A DNA stretch of 50,380 nucleotides from Gnetum montanum (lineage: Eukaryota; Streptophyta; Gnetopsida; Gnetales; Gnetaceae), in contig MNCI01016492.1 in NCBI GenBank assembly GCA_015680685.1, positions 82,747 to 133,126 on the forward strand, read 5' to 3'. Shown piece after piece: positions 44,880 through 50,380 of the stretch. A model generated the notes under the pieces. That model was not told the origin of the DNA and did not search any database. It saw only the letters and a list, made by a program, of their open reading frames with translations. Numbering within the stretch: position 1 is the stretch's first letter; each line of letters begins with the position of its first letter. A program made the translations under genes and the position numbers.

Positions 44880-46950
44880 TCAAAAAGAGGAGGGACATTA
44901 TTTAGATCATAATGATCTGAGGATTCATAGTATAGATCATTGGAAGGATTGAAGGTAATATCTTGATCAATATCAAAGATAAAGTCATAATACTATTCAA
45001 AAATATTATGTTTCTAAATAAAATGGATTTTTCTTTGATCTGTATCTTTTTGATGAAAATTATGTGCAAAATGTGGTCCATTACAAATAAAACATTTGAT
45101 ATCCTTCCTAGCCAATTTTTTTTGCCTTCTCCTAAAAAATCCTAGAAACTTCTTAAAAGGTTTACGTATTACTAGTTTTTTTCTTTTCCATCATTTTTGA
45201 GGTTTACTCTTTATCCTTTTACCTTTCTTACTACTATACCTTTCTTCTAGACAAAGTTCCATACATAATTTTTTACCTAATTTATGACAAAGATCTTGTA
45301 CTAAATTTTGAGCCTATTGCGTATAATACAATTTCCTATTTGTGGTATTAAGAAATTATCTTATTTGACCAAAGCTCATTTCTCATAATATTAAATTCTA
45401 TTTCTTTAACTCAAACATATACTTATTGTAGAATGGTTATGGAAGATAACCTAATAAGTGTTCCTTAGTAGCTACAACATGAGTAAGTTTATCATAATAA
45501 TACCAATGTTCCATTTCATCCAAAAATTTAGGTAAATCCTAGATTTTTGTTAATATAGCTTTAAAGAATCTATCACAATAAACTTCTTCTACATTACCTT
45601 TTTGACCAATAAATTCTTTTATGATAACATTAAGGAAGACTATCATAGCTTGTGAAACCAACTTCTACTTTATCTTTGTGGGTATGTAATTCCACCATCT
45701 GTGTAAAATACTCTTAATTTTATAAGTTGCATTTATAATTACTCTAGCAAATGATTTCTTTTCTACATGGATTTGTATGTCAAGATAAGATTAAATAGAA
45801 TCTATAGTATCTTGATAACCTTTAATATCTTTATCATCCATCAAGAAAGTTGGTTGTTTATCACCAACCTTTCTTGTTTGGGTAAATACAATGTCTTCTG
45901 CTTGGTGTGAGGTTTCACCTATTTTTTGTAGTAATATTTCTTCTTCACTATTTAAAGATGTAGTGGATGTAGAAGAAACATCACTATCTATATTAGATTT
46001 TTCTGTATTTACATTTATTGCAATATCTTTCCCTTTCTTTTATTTTAATTATATTTTTTGTTTATAACTTTGTTTTTCTGGTTTTATGATTGTAGGAGAA
46101 GATGTAAGAAAGTATGCTTTAGATTCTAAAGGTGATGCACTCGACGTTACGAGATAAATAGTTGGTGGCAATTTCATTTTTAGAACCCATACTTTTCTAA
46201 CTGCAGAAACTTCTTTATCTATTTTACCTAATGTAATCATATTATCTACAGTTGCCTTATGCATTCCATCTAGTATATTTAATTGGATTCCAAATGATAT
46301 TGGACAATGTGGTTAGTTTTTTCTTTACCTATAACCTATATACAAATTCTGATGCATCTTTAGATCCTATTTTTTGTTGTAATAGCTCATATTTTCTTGG
46401 ATGTTCTTTCTCTATTTTTTTGAGTTTTAATTTTTCCTCTTTATATTCCTTTTCCTCTTATGTTTCTATCTCTTCTTTTTTCACATTCATATGAGCATGA
46501 ATCTTTGTAATGAGGGCATCTCATTCAATACAATGATAATGAGAATCAACTTTTTCTAATAAAGTGTGTCTACAGGATGGATCTCCTTTAAAAGAACTAG
46601 AATATTCATCTTCTTGTTTGATTTGTTTTCTTGAGTTTGCTATTTGTATTTGTACTTGCATTAATTGTTTTTGTAATTTAGATACTTGGTTTTGTAACTA
46701 GATTATGGTTTCTTGTGTTGTAGGTAGTTGTACAAGTTGAAGTGTTTGCTTAGGTTGGATATGTATTAATGTTTCTATTGGTAAGGAAAGAGGAGGAAGA
46801 ATCTTTCTTTTTGGCCTATGCATTAGATCTAAAGGATCATTATCTATAAAATTTGAATGTTTTAGAGCAACTTGATACCATCTCTTTGCTATTGTTCTAG
46901 AGGATTTTAGATATTCAAACTAGATATCAAAAGTATTTGTCAAATCAGGA
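44880..46950 (-). pseudogene. Capsid-region pseudogene of the endogenous caulimovirid
   Basis: Minus-strand remnant downstream of the movement protein. From 5': a Gln/Lys-rich coiled-coil-like stretch (46760-46600), a Lys/Glu-rich stretch (46500-46400), a Ser/Thr/Pro-rich segment with LVTSSASPLESKAYF (about 46160-46100), a long decayed middle (45900-45300), then a strongly basic block and the zinc-knuckle remnant CFICNGPHFAHNF (about 45092-45050; C-x2-C-x3-H-x4-F, final Cys lost). The end is acidic, ESSDHYDLNNVPPLFDD. Zinc knuckle plus basic block is the normal C-terminus of caulimovirid capsid proteins. Several frame changes are needed to follow it. Confidence 0.65.
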
Positions 46951-46973
46951 TACTGCGTATGGATTGGAAAACC

Positions 46974-47633
46974 TTATGTATCTATTTGAACTTCATGTTC
47001 TATATTTTTCATTCCTACTTGAAATTTTTGTTCACTGAAGGGAAGTAAGGTTCTAATACTCATATTACTAAATAATTTAAAACATAATCTATTACCTATG
47101 ATAATGTAAATTCTTTTATCAATCATGTTTATAGGTAAATGAACTATTAACATTAAACATTTATGGATGTGAGGGTCATGGAGAGACAATGTGAAATTGG
47201 GAAGTGTAACAATCAAGGATTCTATCTCTAATGTACCCTTAGCTTGTGTAATGATAGCATCCTCAAACATTTTGAAACGTCTATCAATTAAAGCAATCCA
47301 ATAAGGAGAGTTTAAGTAATAGTTGAAATGTGGATGAATATGAATAGATAATTCAGCTAAGTTGACATAATTATAACCCTGTTTCACTCATTTATTAATT
47401 TCGATAGGAGAGAAAAATGTTAAAGCTATTGGTTGAAGACTTGCCCCTGAAATTTCTAAATCACATTCTAGTAAATATAATTCCTTAAAAGATTTAGTAA
47501 AGGTCAAGCTTGATTTATCATAGATTTCATGATGTCTAGGAACTGGTAAAGGCACAATACCATTAGTGGAACTACAAAATTTTGCAATTCAATGAAAGTA
47601 AGAAGAACCTATAACATTTTTGGAATTAGCCAT
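46974..47633 (-). pseudogene. Movement protein (30K type) of the endogenous caulimovirid
   Basis: Caulimovirid movement proteins let virus pass between plant cells through plasmodesmata. The minus-strand ATG at 47633 opens a frame interrupted by only two stops. The 137-residue open part (47384-46974) contains YVNLAELSIHIHP, WIALIDRRFKMFEDAI and TLPNFTLSLHDP, the conserved core of the 30K superfamily as seen in caulimovirids, with its D-R motif. It lies about 220 bases after the primer site, a usual spacing for the first large frame. It is defective through the two stops. Confidence 0.85.
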
Positions 47634-47851
47634 TTGTATAGAGATATCGATCTCTGCTACCTCCCCATTGTGCGTCTTACACTACACTTGTCCATTGGCT
47701 TCACACTACGTGACTTACACTAATTAGTGATCTGCATGATCAATCTAGTCCATAATAGAATTTTGGCATTTTAGAAGATAAATGTTCAATAGACTTCATT
47801 CTCTCATAAATTCTCCACTCATAATTATGCACTTTAAATAAGAATTTGGCT

Positions 47852-47867
47852 CCAAGATCTGATACCA
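47852..47867 (-). promoter_or_regulatory. tRNA-Met primer site of the endogenous caulimovirid
   Basis: Minus strand reads TGGTATCAGATCTTGG. The usual caulimovirid site is TGGTATCAGAGCCAGG; the first ten bases and 13 of 16 in all match. It marks map position 1 of the viral genome and lies in the intergenic region as expected. Confidence 0.88.
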
Positions 47868-49190
47868 CTTCTTAGAGTGCATAGCATTTTGCACACAATC
47901 ACTCAAAACTTTAATTGCAAATCACTCATATACAAGCTCAGACCTAAGGGATGCTTAGTAAGAAATGCTTTCAAGGGCACTATGAGCTACTCACTTGAGT
48001 TCTCTCATACTAATGCCTCTTAGGTATGCTTTGGACCCCTTCTTATAGTCATGGCTGAAGGGTCTAAATGCTACAAGGTGCATGCCAACACAACACCAAG
48101 TATGTGATTCTTCCTTATCAAGAATCACTTTATAGCACATCAGGACATGACATACAGGATACATGGATAGACCACCACAAAACTAGGACACACTATCTAC
48201 AATAATACACATCATTCTTTACCTTACTCACTATCATATTTTGTCTTATCCAAATCTGATGTATGATGATCAAGATCTTGTCAGCTTGTCTAATGATATT
48301 GCACCAAGTAGTGGCCACCTAAGCATTGATATTCTTGGAATAGTGGATTCAGCTAGAATAATTCAAGAGAGAGTGGATAGTATTGTTGTTGATTGCAATG
48401 TTCCATTATGTTAGTTGTTGTGGTGGTCAGGACATCTTGGTACCAAATAAAATATTAGGGATTCTACTAGTCAAGCCTTTTGTTGATGCTAGTTGTCAAA
48501 TAATATGGAGTAGCATCCTAAACCTAGAAGGCATACCAAGCACAAGACTAATATAAAGATCCAAAAAATAGAAAACCTCCATGTCATTTTGTTCTGATGT
48601 GATGTTGTAGATTTCTGGGATAGCTTGTAGGAAAATGGTTAGGCTTGTGATCATATAGACTCCACCATGACCAAAATTCATGATTTGTATGTGGGTTTGG
48701 AAAGGGTAAAATAAATTGGATATGGTACACATGACAATCTACAAGTTGAAACAATGGCCAATGTATGATACCATTAAGGTATAAGACATCAAAACTTAAA
48801 TCTTATAATTTAATGGAGGTTTTCAATGCTATCTTGGCAGTGCTATTAGAAGGTAAGACCATATAAGAACAAGCAAGATTTTCATTTGATTATGCATATT
48901 TTACAATACAAGAAAACATATTCCATTCAAACTCATGACATTGCAGGTAATGGATGCTATTAAGGACTAACATATATTAATCAATATATGGACATGATCT
49001 AAGATGCCTACTAGATTGCAATTTCCATCCTTTGGTTATTAATAGATCTGTAAAATACAAACACACACATTAATATTGAAATTCATAAGTTAAATAATTA
49101 GCTAGTGCTTTAATTTTTCCATCAATAAACTGGGATTCAAAATTAAAATTTGCTAGAAACAAGGACCATCAAATGAGCCTTGTATATGCT
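47868..49190 (-). other. Intergenic region of the endogenous caulimovirid, partly unassigned
   Basis: Between RNase H and the primer site. The proximal part (to about 48060) has leader-like sequence. The rest, about 1.1 kb (48060-49190), is longer than I would expect without a frame and shows nothing I can name; a small later insertion is possible. Confidence 0.5.
48038..48050 (-). promoter_or_regulatory. Putative TATA element of the viral transcript promoter
   Basis: Minus strand reads GACTATAAGAAGGGG, about 170 bases upstream of the primer site, where the pregenomic RNA promoter of caulimovirids lies. Inferred from position and sequence only. Confidence 0.45.
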
Positions 49191-49197
49191 ACTTTAT

Positions 49198-49524
49198 TTA
49201 AATTCTTAACTTGTAAATATTTATCAAAGTGTTTAAGATCACTCCAAATGATAAACCTTTTTCTTGGAGGAAACGCATAAATTTTTCAATTCCTCTAATT
49301 ATTGTTAACAATTCTTTATGTGTATTGTAGTAATTTCTTTTTGCACTATTGAATTTACCACTAGGATACCTACATATATGTATTATCCCATAAAGATCTT
49401 CTTTAAGTACTACTCCCCAATATTCATCATATGCATCCATTTCTATAATGAGTGTTCCTGTTGTAGGAATACATAGTTGTGATATCCTTTTACATTGTTC
49501 TTTTAGTCTTTTGACTACCAACAT
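49198..49524 (-). pseudogene. RNase H domain of the endogenous caulimovirid
   Basis: Open 108-residue minus-strand frame. TLIIEMDAYDEYWGVVL carries the first catalytic Asp; HICRYPSGKFNSAKRNYYNT and HKELLTIIRGIEKFMRFL give the conserved caulimovirid pattern with the catalytic Glu. The frame before it holds the end of the RT thumb. The domain removes RNA from RNA-DNA hybrids during replication. Confidence 0.88.
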
Positions 49525-50097
49525 ATGCTCATGATTCTAGGTTCCTGCATCTTTCTTTAATTGTGAATTTAAGATGTCTCTGTCTTTGGCTAAATCTTTA
49601 TAAAAGGATAAAATATAATTAAGACATCCTAAAAACCATTATAATTGTTGGTTTTCTTTTAATTTATTATGGAACTTTTGTATTTTTATGAAAATATGAA
49701 CTTTTTAGGGTAATTTTACCATTACTAATCTGCAATCCTAAGAAATTAACTATATCTACATCAATAAACGTTTTTTTCTCAGATGGTGATAAAATCAAAC
49801 CATAAATGGTCTAAATATTGCTATACATTTTTTGACATTACTAGAATATGATCTATATACACGAGGATAAAAGGATAAGAACCAAAAATTTTCTCCATGG
49901 TCATCTAGAAGATGGATGGTGCTATTTTAATCTTGAAGGGTAAAACAATTCATTCATAGAGTCCACCTAGCACAGTAAAGGTAATTTTTCACTAGTCTTC
50001 TAGATAGACTTGTATTTGCCAAAAACCTAATTTTAGATCAAATTTTAAATAAATATGCATTGATTTTAATCTCTGAAAGAGATCATCTTTACTTGGT
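49525..50097 (-). pseudogene. Reverse transcriptase fragment of the endogenous caulimovirid
   Basis: Minus-strand frame with PSKDDLFQRLKSMHIYLKFD and LGFWQI (first catalytic Asp kept), IVLPFKIKIAPSIF, and FILVYIDHILVMS near 49860, where the second Asp of the YIDD box is His. The palm is followed by a broken thumb. The N-terminal part of RT is missing because the copy ends at 50097-50103, where GC-rich sequence begins. Confidence 0.85.
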
Positions 50098-50171
50098 GAT
50101 GAGACGCGGTTCGCACAAGCCACTATCGCATCCCCCGCGATATCGCGCACACAATATTGCATCTTTCCCTA

Positions 50172-50193
50172 CGATATCGCGTACGCGATATCG
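50172..50193. repeat. Perfect 22-bp palindrome
   Basis: Each half is CGATATCGCGT and its reverse complement ACGCGATATCG, meeting at the centre GTAC. A 12-bp palindrome of the same type, CGCGATATCGCG, is at 50136-50147. Confidence 0.95.
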
Positions 50194-50210
50194 CAGTCCG
50201 CCACCATGTC

Positions 50211-50220
50211 TATAAATAAG
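50211..50220 (+). promoter_or_regulatory. Putative TATA box
   Basis: TATAAATAAG preceded by C, 18 bases after the 22-bp palindrome; a good plant TATA match. Start of transcription would be expected about 30 bases downstream. Confidence 0.55.
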
Positions 50221-50380
50221 AGGCGGCTCTCCCTTATTCGGGATCCCAGTTTTAGAGTAGCAAAGCTTTGGCAGTTTGATCCCTCCAGAGTTAGAATTTT
50301 TCCCGTGTCTGACCGCAGTGTGGTGAATGTAATTGTACGGTGTCTTTATTCGAGTGTGCCGTACTTGGACACGCACATGA

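Larger units (their letters stand above)
44880..50097 (-). mobile_element. Endogenous caulimovirid (pararetrovirus), permuted copy
   Basis: Read on the minus strand: RT (from 50097), RNase H (49524-49198), an intergenic region with a TATA element and tRNA-Met primer site (47867-47852), movement protein (47633-46974), then a long coiled-coil and basic capsid region ending with a zinc knuckle (about 45078) and an acidic tail (about 44950-44880). In the usual linear map RT follows capsid, so this order is a circular permutation of one genome, with breaks inside RT and just after the capsid. The part between capsid and RT (protease, RT start) is absent. All frames have stops. The genus is not fixed; gymnosperm- and angiosperm-type endogenous members are both possible. 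Confidence 0.85.
50098..50380 (+). mobile_element. GC-rich LTR-like or promoter-like segment, cut by window end
   Basis: Base composition changes sharply here from AT-rich to GC-rich. It begins with TGATGAGACGCGG or TGAGACGCGG (a possible LTR TG), has repeated GCGATATCGC words (50137-50146, 50172-50193), then TATAAATAAG at 50211 followed by a non-coding stretch to the window end. The order of upstream repeats, TATA and leader is as in an LTR, but no second copy, CA end or target duplication is visible, so a promoter of another kind is possible. It looks younger than its surroundings, with CpG still plentiful. Confidence 0.4.

Noticed and set aside
44613-44905. Two overlapping plus-strand frames of 83 and 94 residues
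   Set aside because: These fall in the Ser/Thr/Pro-rich tail of the decayed D gag and run into the viral boundary; I do not regard them as separate genes.
46252-46494. 80-residue plus-strand frame rich in Phe and Ser
   Set aside because: Complement of the Lys/Glu-rich stretch of the viral capsid region on the minus strand.
48496-48732. 78-residue minus-strand frame in the viral intergenic region
   Set aside because: No motif and no conserved neighbour; length is within chance for AT-rich sequence.
50089-50376. 95-residue minus-strand frame
   Set aside because: It spans the junction between viral RT and the GC-rich segment and has no recognisable content; probably chance in GC-rich sequence.

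Overview
This is a plant nuclear window made almost entirely of old, nested, long-terminal-repeat (LTR) retrotransposons plus one endogenous pararetrovirus. I see no intact host gene, rRNA, tRNA or CRISPR array. Athila-like and Tat/Ogre-like Ty3/gypsy elements, a caulimovirid fossil, AT-rich sequence and very slow clearing of dead elements suggest a large-genome seed plant, possibly a gymnosperm; the species cannot be fixed from the sequence. Every reading frame of useful length is broken.

Layout. (1) 130-1630: a diverged array of short GC-rich inverted repeats spaced about 180-280 bp. (2) ~1850-6890: Athila-like element A1 with LTR end, tRNA-Asp-type primer site, gag and protease, but with reverse transcriptase to integrase deleted. 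(3) ~6905-9200, minus strand: Tat/Ogre-like element F with gag start, leader, primer site and LTR. (4) Element D (Tat/Ogre-like, plus strand), split in three: LTR left part before 10471; LTR right part, primer site and leader at 29327-30831; gag at 44150-44870. (5) Element E, 10472-29321, sits in D's LTR and is flanked by GTAGC duplications. It carries gag, a six-exon intron-bearing pseudogene of unknown function, then RT, dual RNase H, integrase and a tandem-repeat 3' region. (6) Element G, minus strand, about 17430-23391, lies inside E: LTR, gag and protease, without pol or a second LTR. (7) Element H (Athila-like, related to A1), 30837-43847, sits in D's leader with flanking AAAAG duplications: both LTRs, gag, PR, RT, RNase H, IN and a 2.8-kb extra frame after pol. 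(8) 44880-50097, minus strand: caulimovirid copy in circularly permuted order (RT-RNase H, intergenic region with tRNA-Met primer site, movement protein, capsid with zinc knuckle). (9) 50098-50380: a GC-rich, LTR-like or promoter-like segment with near-perfect palindromes, cut by the window end.

Order of events inferred from nesting: D is the host; E and H inserted into it independently; G is inside E. The EPRV interrupts or abuts D's gag. The elements would once have made virus-like particles (gag, protease) and copied themselves (RT, RNase H, integrase); none could now do so alone. Many in-frame stops are TAG and the primer sites have lost CpG and CHG cytosines, as expected from long silencing by DNA methylation.
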